Below, in pieces: positions 1 through 6,934 of a stretch of 10,772 bases of DNA. This DNA comes from Porticoccaceae bacterium (GTDB lineage: Bacteria > Pseudomonadota > Gammaproteobacteria > Pseudomonadales > Porticoccaceae). How positions within the stretch are numbered: position 1 is the first letter of the stretch; every line of letters begins with the position of its first letter. Made by a program: the position numbers and the translations under genes. The notes under the pieces are model-generated. The model did not search any database and was not told where the DNA came from. It worked only from the letters and a program-made list of their open reading frames with translations. The stretch covers positions 1-10,772 of the forward strand of contig JAHRWI010000075.1 in assembly GCA_019090225.1 (NCBI GenBank). The letters run 5' to 3'.

Positions 1-16
1 AGGTTATAATACGGCA

Positions 17-811
17 ATGGATACTGTTCACCACAATAAGCGCGGCCAATGGATCTTTGCGATGTTACTGGTCGTGGCTGGTTTAGTGAGCTATTTCAGC
101 TATCGGCAGCAGGTCTTTGAAGTATTAGCCTCGGGTACCCAGTGGGTGCTGGTAACTTGCGGTTTTGTGCCAGAGGGTGATGACAATATCCAAAGCGAAC
201 GCTTGCGTAAACTCTATTACGCCGCCCGAATGTATAACGAAACACCGGCCAAAGAACTATCGCCGGAAGACCAGTTGGCTGCGGAACGCTATCCTGGCAT
301 GGGCTTTGGCTTGGTACACACTTTTGATCCCCGACCGGTATCGGCAGTCATTGGCGGCTGGTTATTTACTATCCCCTGCACCTACTTCATTGATAGCCGA
401 GATTGCAATAAATCCCCGACAACAGTCCGCCTAAAAGTAAGCATCGTTAATTTCGAGCCCATCAGTTTGGAAACCATTGAACAATTTCTTGCGGTTGCAT
501 CACCAGAAATTGTCCGCATAACGCTGAGTGGCGCAGAGAGTCGCTCGAATAGCAATGGTCACCTTGGGGTCCAACATAATTCTTATTATGACTATGACGC
601 GCCGGACCCAGAAAACGCTGACGACCAGCTTCGCTGTACGGATACTGATTCAGCAAACCCAATCAAGGTAATAGATCATTGTTTATTAACCTTTAATTAC
701 AGCAGGGATACTATCGTTGAATTAAAATTTGACTCCTCCCATCGTCTTGAAGCGCCCGAAATAAAAGGTCAAGCCCAGCACCTGGTCAGTAGTTTTCAGA
801 TTAGGCAATAA
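17..811 (+). CDS. Hypothetical protein with one N-terminal membrane anchor
   Basis: I do not recognise this 264-residue protein. Residues about 12-29 form a hydrophobic segment preceded by basic residues (KRG), so it is probably a single-pass inner-membrane protein with its bulk in the periplasm. The rest is soluble, with an acidic Asp/Tyr/Asn-rich stretch around residues 186-206. Five cysteines (48, 121, 130, 207, 222) would face the periplasm and could form disulfides. The predicted extracytoplasmic part starts with a charged helical region (about 55-90). The ATG at 17 is only the first visible start: the frame has no stop back to base 1, so the gene may begin outside the window, and the AGG at 1-3 is too far away to be a convincing ribosome site. 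It is followed by 84 non-coding bases without a clear terminator. No functional link to its neighbours is apparent. Confidence 0.7.
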   Translation: MDTVHHNKRGQWIFAMLLVVAGLVSYFSYRQQVFEVLASGTQWVLVTCGFVPEGDDNIQSERLRKLYYAARMYNETPAKELSPEDQLAAERYPGMGFGLVHTFDPRPVSAVIGGWLFTIPCTYFIDSRDCNKSPTTVRLKVSIVNFEPISLETIEQFLAVASPEIVRITLSGAESRSNSNGHLGVQHNSYYDYDAPDPENADDQLRCTDTDSANPIKVIDHCLLTFNYSRDTIVELKFDSSHRLEAPEIKGQAQHLVSSFQIRQ

Positions 812-884
812 AATGGCTCATAAATAAAAATCAACCGCTACTTCCACCCGTTAAGACTCATTTAAAACGCTGTCACTACCCATT

Positions 885-898
885 AAGAGGTAAACCTG
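885..898 (+). promoter_or_regulatory. Shine-Dalgarno AAGAGG plus probable CTG start codon
   Basis: AAGAGG at 885-890 lies five bases before a CTG at 896-898 that opens the reading frame of the PPOX-class protein. An in-frame TAA at 884-886 closes the frame just upstream. Between that stop and the conserved N-terminal strand there is no in-frame ATG, GTG or TTG. The next standard start, a GTG at 1034, would remove the first conserved third of the protein. The Shine-Dalgarno sequence and its spacing are good, so CTG is the best supported start, though a sequencing error or a rarer start cannot be excluded. Confidence 0.55.
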
Positions 899-1342
899 GA
901 ATTATCAAGTGAAACCATAGAGCTAAAACTCAATCACTGGCCAGTCGCCCGCCTCGCCACAATCAATCCTGATGCCTCACCTCACCAGGCGCCTGTAGTT
1001 TTCGTCTGGCACGGGAGAAAGATCTGGTCGCCGGTGGATGGCAAGCCAAAAAGGCAGGCTCAATTAGTACGGGTAAAAAATGCGCTCGCCAGGCCTGTGG
1101 GGTCTTTATTGCTCGATGAGTACCAGGACGATTGGTCGCAGCTGTGGTGGCTACGCGTTGATGTCAAAATAAAGGTCATCGATTTGAAGACAGCGAGCGA
1201 TGCAACGAAAATCGATACCGCCCAAGCGATTGCGGCCCTGGAGAAAAAATACCCCCAGTATCAAAATACCTCTGCGCTCAGAGAACCAGCCACCCTGCTG
1301 TTGATGACGCCCTCTGGGTATAGCAGTTGGCGAGCAAGTTAA
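896..1342 (+). CDS. PPOX-class split-barrel protein, probable F420-dependent (TIGR03668/Rv0121c-like)
   Basis: A predicted 148-residue cytosolic flavin/deazaflavin-binding protein of the pyridoxamine 5'-phosphate oxidase fold. It resembles the family named PPOX-class F420-dependent Rv0121. Visible family signatures are the N-terminal strand WPVARLATINPD (residues 15-26), the APVVFVW strand (32-38), the cofactor-side VDGKPKR segment (47-53), the hallmark LLLDEYQDDWSQLWWLRVD block (71-89), and KKYPQY followed by a terminal Trp-containing strand. The length fits the family (roughly 130-150 residues) only if translation starts at CTG 896. Starting at GTG 1034 gives 102 residues and loses the first strands. 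Its stop codon directly abuts the ATG of the next gene, so the two are surely co-translated. The substrate is unknown, and FMN use instead of F420 is possible. Confidence 0.78.
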   Translation: MELSSETIELKLNHWPVARLATINPDASPHQAPVVFVWHGRKIWSPVDGKPKRQAQLVRVKNALARPVGSLLLDEYQDDWSQLWWLRVDVKIKVIDLKTASDATKIDTAQAIAALEKKYPQYQNTSALREPATLLLMTPSGYSSWRAS

Positions 1343-2287
1343 ATGATACATTTAGGCTTGACGCCCTGGTCTAGTGATCGCTCTGCTCAATCACTCATTG
1401 AGCAGGCAGTATTTGGCGAGCAACTGGGCTATAAGTCCTTCTGGCTGCCAGAAAACCACTTTAATGAAGATGCCATTCCTGATCCCTTGATGCTGCTGGC
1501 CAGCGTCGCCGGTGCCACCAATACCATCAAACTGGCGACGACTTCTTATTTACTGCCCTTACGCCACCCTTTGCAGGCAGCGGAACAGGTCGCTGTGCTG
1601 GATCAGCTCTGTGGGGGTCGCGTGTTGCTGGGCATTGGTCGCGGTGTTGGCGCAACGATGTTGAATGCCTTTGACGTACTGCCCGCCCAAAAACGTGAAT
1701 TGTTTGAGCGTAACCTACAACAAATGATCACTGCCTGGTCTGGTGCGCGTGTTAATAATAACAGTAGCAATAACAGTCTTAGCAAAGACAGTGATCCCCA
1801 TGCGGGCGTAGTACTGCACCCCCTGCCCTTACAAAAGCCCCACCCAGAGATCTGGATAGCGGCATTTGGCCCAAAAGCTCTAGCTCAGGCTGGCAGGCTT
1901 GGACTACCCTATTTTGCTTCGCCGCTTGAAACGCTTGATGATTTGATCAGAAATTTCGCGCTGCACAGCGATACCTGTGAAAGTGCTGGGCAGACCATCC
2001 CGCCGACACGGCCGATTATGCGCAGGATCTTTGTCAGTGAAGACAACGCAACTATCCAGGCGCTGAGAAAACAATTGAGCAAAGGCGATCAAGGTAGTCA
2101 ATGGCGGGCCCAGCACGCAGAATTAGATGACTGGATGCTGATTGGTAACCAGGCTTTCGTCAGGCAAAAAATTGAGGAATACCAGCGGCGCTTAGGGCTT
2201 ACACATTTGGTCGTCACACCCCTGCAGCAAATAACAGGGGATAAACAAACAGAGTCACTGCGTCTTGTCGCCGAAGCACTTAGTTAA
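1343..2287 (+). CDS. LLM-class (luciferase-like) flavin/F420-dependent oxidoreductase
   Basis: A 314-residue TIM-barrel enzyme of the bacterial luciferase-like family, predicted to be cytosolic and to use reduced FMN or F420. Signatures: the N-terminal strand (residues 3-8), WLPENHF (34-40, matching the common W-x-x-E-H-H-F of the family), the TTSYLLPLRHP strand-loop (66-76), and LDQLCGGRVLLGIGRG (86-101), the classic phosphate-binding 'GGR-x-x-x-G-x-G-x-G' region. IWIAAFGPKAL (170-180) is the usual second half of the barrel. Residues about 138-152 form an Asn/Ser-rich low-complexity insert just before the conserved HPxPxQxPHP segment. The ATG follows the previous stop directly and has only a weak Shine-Dalgarno sequence, which suggests translational coupling with the PPOX-class protein. 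I cannot assign a substrate or a named subfamily. Confidence 0.9.
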   Translation: MIHLGLTPWSSDRSAQSLIEQAVFGEQLGYKSFWLPENHFNEDAIPDPLMLLASVAGATNTIKLATTSYLLPLRHPLQAAEQVAVLDQLCGGRVLLGIGRGVGATMLNAFDVLPAQKRELFERNLQQMITAWSGARVNNNSSNNSLSKDSDPHAGVVLHPLPLQKPHPEIWIAAFGPKALAQAGRLGLPYFASPLETLDDLIRNFALHSDTCESAGQTIPPTRPIMRRIFVSEDNATIQALRKQLSKGDQGSQWRAQHAELDDWMLIGNQAFVRQKIEEYQRRLGLTHLVVTPLQQITGDKQTESLRLVAEALS

Positions 2288-2322
2288 CAGGCTCAATCAA
2301 GCCAGCACGCAATAATTAAGCC

Positions 2323-3177
2323 TCACACCTTGCGAGCGGTGACCAGCAATCCAGAAGCATCCATCGTGATTCCCGATTCGCTGTTATGCGAATCCAGCAA
2401 AGCGGCTAGTTCGTCAGCAATACTGGCTCGCACATCTCCATCAGGGTCAGCCAGCCTGATGGCACCGCCGGTGGGTGAAAGCTCCATCAAATAGCTTACC
2501 GCCTCATCCACGTCCGCTCCGAGGACAAAGGGGGTTTGAAAGGGCTCAACCGCAACGTCGCAAAAGCCCGCCTCATTAAGAATGCTTTTTACTCTAGTCT
2601 CGTCGCTAAGGGAAAACGGCCCCGGTGTGCCTGATGGAGGTAGAGCCGGTACGGATATATAGTTTGCTACCACCTCCAATGGCAGGCGCACCCAGGCATT
2701 ATCGTCTCGCCCGGCCCAGCACATAAAGACCAGCCGCCCACCGGGTTTCAGGCTGCGGTAGATGTTTTTGAATGCCGTCACCGGATCATCGAAAAACATC
2801 ACGCCAAAACGGGAAAAAACGAAATCGTAGTGATTTTCTGGCAGCGCAGAGGTTTGTGCATCAGCACATTCAAAAGAGATGTTTTTTACCGCGCTTCTTT
2901 TGGCTCTATTCTGAGCGGCCTCGACCATGGTGGTAGAAATATCCAGACCATGCACATGGCCGCCAGGCCCAAGCTCTGCTGCGAGCTGGATAGTGGTCTC
3001 TCCACAACCAAAACCGATATCCAGACCCCGTTCATCGCCCGAGATCATTGCGGCATCGATAGCGCACTGGCCGAAGGGTTGAAGGCTGGCTTCGAGGCGG
3101 TCTTCACGACCCACCCACTTTTGGCCTCCCTCGCCGTTCCAGAATTTCGCCATCTCGGCATTTGCTTTATCAGTCAT
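2323..3177 (-). CDS. Class I SAM-dependent methyltransferase
   Basis: A 284-residue predicted cytosolic methyltransferase with a Rossmann-like SAM-binding core. Motif I is LDIGFGCGETT (residues 52-62) and the acidic end of strand 2 is LDIS with Asp79. The ADAQTSALPE segment (105-114) likely contacts the adenine. FDDPVTAFKNIYRSLKPGGRLV (129-150) is the usual motif of Methyltransf_11/25 proteins. The N-terminal segment AEMAKFWNGEGGQKWV (7-22) is typical of a subgroup with a tryptophan-rich 'WN-GxxGxxWV' lead-in. The substrate is unknown. The ATG at 3177 lies two codons after an in-frame TAA, which fixes the start. This start sits in the last unit of a tandem repeat, and its AAGG lies only one base upstream, too close for normal use. 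It is the last gene of the minus-strand group and converges on the LLM gene with 35 bases between stops. Confidence 0.9.
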   Translation of the reverse strand: MTDKANAEMAKFWNGEGGQKWVGREDRLEASLQPFGQCAIDAAMISGDERGLDIGFGCGETTIQLAAELGPGGHVHGLDISTTMVEAAQNRAKRSAVKNISFECADAQTSALPENHYDFVFSRFGVMFFDDPVTAFKNIYRSLKPGGRLVFMCWAGRDDNAWVRLPLEVVANYISVPALPPSGTPGPFSLSDETRVKSILNEAGFCDVAVEPFQTPFVLGADVDEAVSYLMELSPTGGAIRLADPDGDVRASIADELAALLDSHNSESGITMDASGLLVTARKV

Positions 3178-3219
3178 ACCTTATCAACCATCATTTGTTA
3201 GCCATACCTTGTCAGCCAT
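3164..3219 (-). repeat. Four-unit 14-bp tandem repeat across the methyltransferase start
   Basis: Read on the minus strand, four contiguous 14-bp units start at 3219, 3205, 3191 and 3177. The consensus is ATGGYTGAYAAGGT. Each unit opens with ATG, and the last ATG is the start of the methyltransferase. Unit 2 diverges at its end (AAATG in place of AAGGT), and unit 4 reads ATGACTGATAAAGC. Because 14 is not a multiple of three, the ATGs open short frames. Unit 2 reads four codons and stops at a TGA sharing one base with the unit 3 ATG (TGATG). Unit 3 reads five codons and stops at a TGA overlapping the methyltransferase ATG (ATGA). The repeat is plain in the sequence; a role in translation is inference. 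Confidence 0.8.
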
Positions 3220-3285
3220 GCTTTAGCTCTAACAATAACGAATCTAACCCGAATTTCTGGATTAGTTATCGATTACCAACGTGCA

Positions 3286-4077
3286 CTACCAGCTATTACG
3301 CAATTCTCTGAGCTTCACAAATACAGTTTCGGCATCGGGATTGTCAGGTAAATCAGGGAACGACTCTCGCAATCTGGCAATCACCATGGGGCTTTGCAGG
3401 CGGAAAAACGTGTTGATGTCTTTTTCCTGACCCAGGGTGGTGACCAGTGCATCAGCGGGATTCTGATTTTTAGTTTGCTCCAGAAGTGCCTTCGCTGCCG
3501 TATTATCAGGTTCGCGATCCAGCGTGAATTCTAGATTGTTATTCAGGTAATCGTGGCCCGGATAAATCAGCGTGTCCTCGCCTAATTCAGCCAGTTGCTT
3601 GACGAAAGTTTCATAGAGTTCCACCGGATGACCGCCACCGTGACAATTGCCCGCACCGGCATTAAATAGCGTATCGCCACTGAATAAACCCGGTTGATCA
3701 GTTTTAGAGAGCAAGCAAATATGGCACATGGTGTGGCCAGGGGTATCCAGTGCCAGCAATTCGACACTGCGCCCTACTTTAATAACATCACCTGCTGACA
3801 GCCCGCGATCCATGCCTTCGATGCTGCTACCCGCATTTTTATGGGCCAGTACTTTCGCGCCGGTAGCATCGACAATCGCCTGATTACCGCCGGTGTGATC
3901 AAAATGCTCGTGGGTGTTTAAGACCTGCGTAATCTCCCAGCCATTTTTCTTGCATACATCCAGACACATTTTATGGGCCAGGGGGTCTATGGCCAGGGCC
4001 TCACCGTTTTCTGGGCAAACCACCAGATAATTAAAGTTGCGGTAGTCATTGCCGGTCCATACCTGTTCAACAATCAT
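3286..4077 (-). CDS. gloB: Metallo-beta-lactamase fold hydrolase, probable glyoxalase II
   Basis: A 263-residue cytosolic hydrolase that most likely splits S-D-lactoylglutathione into D-lactate and glutathione, the second step of methylglyoxal detoxification. The binuclear metal site is complete: THEHFDH (residues 55-61, giving His56, His58, Asp60 and His61), His115 in DTPGHTMCH, Asp135 in SGDTLF, and His175 in YPGHDY. After residue 180 a helical C-terminal domain follows, with the NTFFRLQSP stretch resembling the NPFLR segment of hydroxyacylglutathione hydrolases. The length fits the family (about 250-260). The segment GAGNCHGGGHP (141-151) differs from the usual GCGRLFEGT version, so another thioester or related hydrolase is possible. 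GAGG with about seven bases of spacing precedes the ATG. It lies 61 bases after the LLM gene and 108 before the methyltransferase, on the same strand. Confidence 0.8.
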   Translation of the reverse strand: MIVEQVWTGNDYRNFNYLVVCPENGEALAIDPLAHKMCLDVCKKNGWEITQVLNTHEHFDHTGGNQAIVDATGAKVLAHKNAGSSIEGMDRGLSAGDVIKVGRSVELLALDTPGHTMCHICLLSKTDQPGLFSGDTLFNAGAGNCHGGGHPVELYETFVKQLAELGEDTLIYPGHDYLNNNLEFTLDREPDNTAAKALLEQTKNQNPADALVTTLGQEKDINTFFRLQSPMVIARLRESFPDLPDNPDAETVFVKLRELRNSW

Positions 4078-4138
4078 GTCAATTCCTCTGCGCTTGTTGT
4101 GCTGAATTTACTAACCATTTTAAAGGATTTTTCTCGAC

Positions 4139-5143
4139 CTAAGATGCCAGTTCTTTAATTAGAGCGGGTCGCTGCTCTACCGGGGCGAAGGTGAAGTTGA
4201 TGCTGATGCGATCCACCAATCCGGTATAACGCTCTTTAATCATGGGTACAATTTTGTCCGGCTCACCCACCACGGCAAAACTGTTAAGCATTTCATCGGT
4301 GATTAAATCACCCATGGCGACCCATTCACCGCGCTTGGACATCTGGTTTAACTCTGGTTGCAGGGTCTCCCAGCCGTGGGATTCGAGCACGCGCTTGTAA
4401 GCTGGGGTAGAGCCATAAAAAGCAATGCGCTGACGTATGGCTTGATGATTCTTGCTGAACTCATCTTCGTTCTGGCCCGAGACCACAAATACCGGGTAGG
4501 ACAATTCAAAATCACTTCTACTAAGGCCGCGCTTTGCCAGACCTTTTTCGATAATAGGCAAGGTGTGATTACGCAAATAATCTACCGTGGTAAGAGGATG
4601 AACCAACATGCCTTCACAAAGATCAGCCGCGACCTCGGTCATCATCGGGCCAACAGCGGCGATAAACACTCGGGGTGGGCCGTATTCGCTAAGCGTTGGT
4701 GTGAACATGGGGGTCATCAAGGTGTGGTTATAAAACTCACCCCGAAAATTCAGTGGCTCTCCGTCATACCAGTTAGCCCAGATCGCTTGCATGGCCATGA
4801 TCATTTCGCGCATGCGTGCGGCTGGCTTACCCCAGGGCATAGAAAAGCGTTTTTCAATATGGGCTTTAATTTGCGAGCCCATGCCCAGGATAAAACGGCC
4901 TTTAGAATAGCTATTAATGTCATTGCCCAGGGCGGCCATATTCAGGGGGTTACGCCCAAAAGCTACGGCAATGGCGGTAATTAAATCGATATCTTTACTG
5001 TGCTCGGCCGCCAGCACCAGGGGTAAAAAGGGATCATGGCCGGTTTCTATTGTTTGTGCACCATCAAAACCGGCCGCCTCCATGGGGCCAATACGATCAA
5101 CAATTTTGTCCATGCCCATCGGCAGTTCGCCATCTACTTTCAT
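4139..5143 (-). CDS. LLM-class F420-dependent oxidoreductase, TIGR03617-like
   Basis: A 334-residue luciferase-like TIM-barrel enzyme, very close in pattern to the family named 'probable F420-dependent oxidoreductase, MSMEG_2256' (TIGR03617). Diagnostic stretches are the MKVDGELP start, ETGHDPFLPLVLAAEH (residues 33-48), AIAVAFGRNPLNMA (57-70), GRFILGMGSQIKAHIEKRF (82-100) with SMPW directly after, FRGEFYNHTLMTP (133-145), and GMLVHPLTTVDYLR (178-191). The full length agrees with the family. Cofactor use is inferred from phylogenetic association and has not been shown for most members. The substrate is unknown. GAGGAA with seven bases of spacing supports the ATG at 5143. It is the first gene of the minus-strand group and diverges from glcD across a 267-base gap, so the shared intergenic region probably drives both units. 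Confidence 0.92.
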   Translation of the reverse strand: MKVDGELPMGMDKIVDRIGPMEAAGFDGAQTIETGHDPFLPLVLAAEHSKDIDLITAIAVAFGRNPLNMAALGNDINSYSKGRFILGMGSQIKAHIEKRFSMPWGKPAARMREMIMAMQAIWANWYDGEPLNFRGEFYNHTLMTPMFTPTLSEYGPPRVFIAAVGPMMTEVAADLCEGMLVHPLTTVDYLRNHTLPIIEKGLAKRGLSRSDFELSYPVFVVSGQNEDEFSKNHQAIRQRIAFYGSTPAYKRVLESHGWETLQPELNQMSKRGEWVAMGDLITDEMLNSFAVVGEPDKIVPMIKERYTGLVDRISINFTFAPVEQRPALIKELAS

Positions 5144-5410
5144 TTGCTATTCCTCGCTTGTGGTTCGCAATGTTGGTCTGTCGTTAAAGTCAAAAACTTG
5201 TCTGGCCGCTATTCAAGCACATTCGGGCATACAGACAGAAGGCGGATTTATATGATAAGCCCGATTATTACAAAATGAATGGGGCGCTTAATGAAGAAAT
5301 GAAGAGGTTATTTTGATAAAGGACACAGTAGATGAAGCTGCGCCACTGTGTATCTCGCTCTGGTACCATTCAGAACTTAAAACTCTGGTATCAGATTTAG
5401 GAATGGCCCA
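5144..5410. promoter_or_regulatory. Divergent intergenic region between the LLM gene and glcD
   Basis: This 267-base gap separates two divergently transcribed units, so promoters for both should lie here. I see no convincing -35/-10 pair on either strand. A TATGAT at 5251-5256 resembles a -10 box but has no matching -35 box. The glcD side carries AGGA at 5399-5402 with eight bases of spacing to the ATG at 5411, and a spaced direct repeat described separately. An in-frame TAA at 5378-5380 limits how far glcD could extend upstream. No RNA gene or terminator hairpin is visible. Confidence 0.45.
5358..5393 (+). promoter_or_regulatory. Spaced direct repeat, candidate operator of glcDEF
   Basis: CTCTGGTACCA at 5358-5368 recurs as CTCTGGTATCA at 5383-5393, with one mismatch and a 25-base period. 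Each copy holds a TGGT..A palindrome core: TGGTACCA is perfect, TGGTATCA has one mismatch. TGGT/ACCA half-sites are typical of GntR-family regulators of the FadR/PdhR/LldR/GlcC group, and GlcC controls glycolate oxidase in E. coli. The repeat ends 17 bases before the glcD start, where a repressor would fit. No regulator gene lies in the window, so the assignment is tentative. Confidence 0.3.
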
Positions 5411-6898
5411 ATGAAAATGCCCGCCGCCGAGCAGGAAATTTTAAATCAACGAGATGTGTTGATTAAGGAATTTTGCGACTTCCTGCCCAGGGAGCGAGTG
5501 ATTGCCGACACGCCTAGCCTGCAGGCCTACGATTGCGATGCATTGACGGCTTACCGGCAGATGCCAATGATTGTGGTGCTGCCTGATGACGTCACCGAGG
5601 TCTCAAAAATCATGGCCATCTGCCATCGACGTAATATCAAGGTGGTGGCCCGTGGCGCTGGCACCTCGGTATCCGGTGGCGCACTACCCCTCGAAGATTG
5701 CGTACTGCTGGCTATGGCACGGTTTAATAAAATTCTCGATATCGATTACGACAACCGCTGCTTAACTACCCAAAGCGGCGTTACCAATCTGGCCCTTACC
5801 GAGGCCGTTGCCCCAGATGGCTTTTACTACGCGCCCGACCCTTCCAGCCAGATCGCCTGCACGATCGGTGGCAATGTCTCAGAGAATTCCGGGGTGGTGC
5901 ACTGCTTAAAATACGGCATGACCACCAATAACCTCCTGGGTCTTGAGTTGGTGATGGTCGATGGTTCCATCGTCCGTTTCGGTGGCAAACATATGGATGC
6001 TGAGGGCTATGACCTACTCGGCCTGCTGACTGGCTCCGAGGGACTCCTGGGTGTCATTACCGAGGTTACGGTGCGGATTTTGCCGGTGCCAGAGACAGCA
6101 CGGGCGCTACTAATCGCCTTTAACGATATCGAAGTGGCTGGCCAGGTGGTGGGCGATATTATCGCCGATGGCATTATCCCTGCAGGCCTGGAGATGATGG
6201 ATAAATTCATTATCAAAGCCACCGAGGATTTTTGCCACGCTGGTTATCCACTGGATGCAGAAGCGCTGTTGATCGTCGAGCTTGACGGCCCTGTAGTGGA
6301 AGTGGACTACCTTGTCGATCGGGTGGTGACTCTAGCTAACTCAGCCGGTGCCAACTCAGTCCAGGTCAGCAGCAGCGAACAGGAAAGGATGACCTTTTGG
6401 CTGGGTCGCAAATCCGCCTTCCCTGCCGTCGGTCGTTTATCGCCAGATTACTTTTGCATGGATGGCACCATCCCCCGCCACCAATTGCCCCATGTGCTGA
6501 AGCGTATGGCAGAAATGAGCCTGCAATACCAACTGCGTGTCACCAATGTCTTCCATGCCGGTGACGGCAACCTCCATCCCTTGATCATGTACGACGCCAA
6601 TCAGCCCGGAGAACTCCAGCGGGCCGAAGACTTTGGCGCAGACATACTAAAACTGTGCGTCGAAGTCGGTGGCGTGCTGACGGGCGAACACGGTGTCGGT
6701 GTCGAGAAGCGGGATTTAATGACGGTAATGTTTGATCAGAGCGACCTCGACCAACAAATGCGTGTCAAATGCGCCTTCGACCCGGAGGGCCGACTGAACC
6801 CCGGCAAAGTCTTCCCCATGCTCCATCGCTGCGCCGAATTAGGTCAAATGCATATCCATAACGGGGAGTTACCCTTTCCCGATTTACCGCGTTTTTAA
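5411..6898 (+). CDS. glcD: Glycolate oxidase subunit GlcD (FAD-linked)
   Basis: The catalytic FAD subunit of membrane-associated glycolate dehydrogenase, which oxidises glycolate to glyoxylate and passes electrons through GlcF towards quinone. Related complexes also take D-lactate. At 495 residues it matches the usual GlcD (about 499). The PCMH-type FAD domain shows RGAGTSVSGG (residues 81-90), TIGGNVSENSGV (151-162) and LTGSEGLLGVITE (207-219). The C-terminal FAD-oxidase domain has DYFCMDGTIPR (346-356), VFHAGDGNLHPL (380-391), GEHGVG (425-430) and LNPGKVFP (462-469). The tail HRCAELGQMHIHNGELPFP (472-490) is typical of true GlcD rather than general FAD-linked oxidases. AGGA eight bases upstream supports the ATG at 5411. 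It is the first gene of a tight operon, 36 bases before glcE. Confidence 0.96.
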   Translation: MKMPAAEQEILNQRDVLIKEFCDFLPRERVIADTPSLQAYDCDALTAYRQMPMIVVLPDDVTEVSKIMAICHRRNIKVVARGAGTSVSGGALPLEDCVLLAMARFNKILDIDYDNRCLTTQSGVTNLALTEAVAPDGFYYAPDPSSQIACTIGGNVSENSGVVHCLKYGMTTNNLLGLELVMVDGSIVRFGGKHMDAEGYDLLGLLTGSEGLLGVITEVTVRILPVPETARALLIAFNDIEVAGQVVGDIIADGIIPAGLEMMDKFIIKATEDFCHAGYPLDAEALLIVELDGPVVEVDYLVDRVVTLANSAGANSVQVSSSEQERMTFWLGRKSAFPAVGRLSPDYFCMDGTIPRHQLPHVLKRMAEMSLQYQLRVTNVFHAGDGNLHPLIMYDANQPGELQRAEDFGADILKLCVEVGGVLTGEHGVGVEKRDLMTVMFDQSDLDQQMRVKCAFDPEGRLNPGKVFPMLHRCAELGQMHIHNGELPFPDLPRF

Positions 6899-6934
6899 CA
6901 ACAATGAATATAAACAGGGAAGCGCTGACCTCTT

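Noticed and set aside
1034..1342. GTG at 1034 as the start of the PPOX-class gene
   Set aside because: It would cut off conserved N-terminal strands that are encoded in frame upstream, and it has no suitable ribosome site.
2290..2303. GGCT/AGCC hairpin between the convergent LLM and methyltransferase genes as a terminator
   Set aside because: The stem has only four pairs and no T-run follows on either strand.
2830..3201. A 123-codon open frame on the plus strand opposite the methyltransferase
   Set aside because: It is antisense to the SAM-binding core, whose motifs are clear; the antisense translation looks random.
4358..4984. A 208-codon open frame on the plus strand, opposite the TIGR03617-like LLM gene
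   Set aside because: It lies wholly antisense to a gene with strong family motifs, and its translation shows no recognisable motif; it is a by-product of the coding strand's codon use.
5332..5400. A 22-codon frame with AGGA eight bases upstream, ending just before glcD; a possible leader peptide
   Set aside because: The peptide has no run of repeated regulatory codons, there is no attenuator hairpin after it, and short frames of this size arise by chance; the start arrangement alone is not enough.
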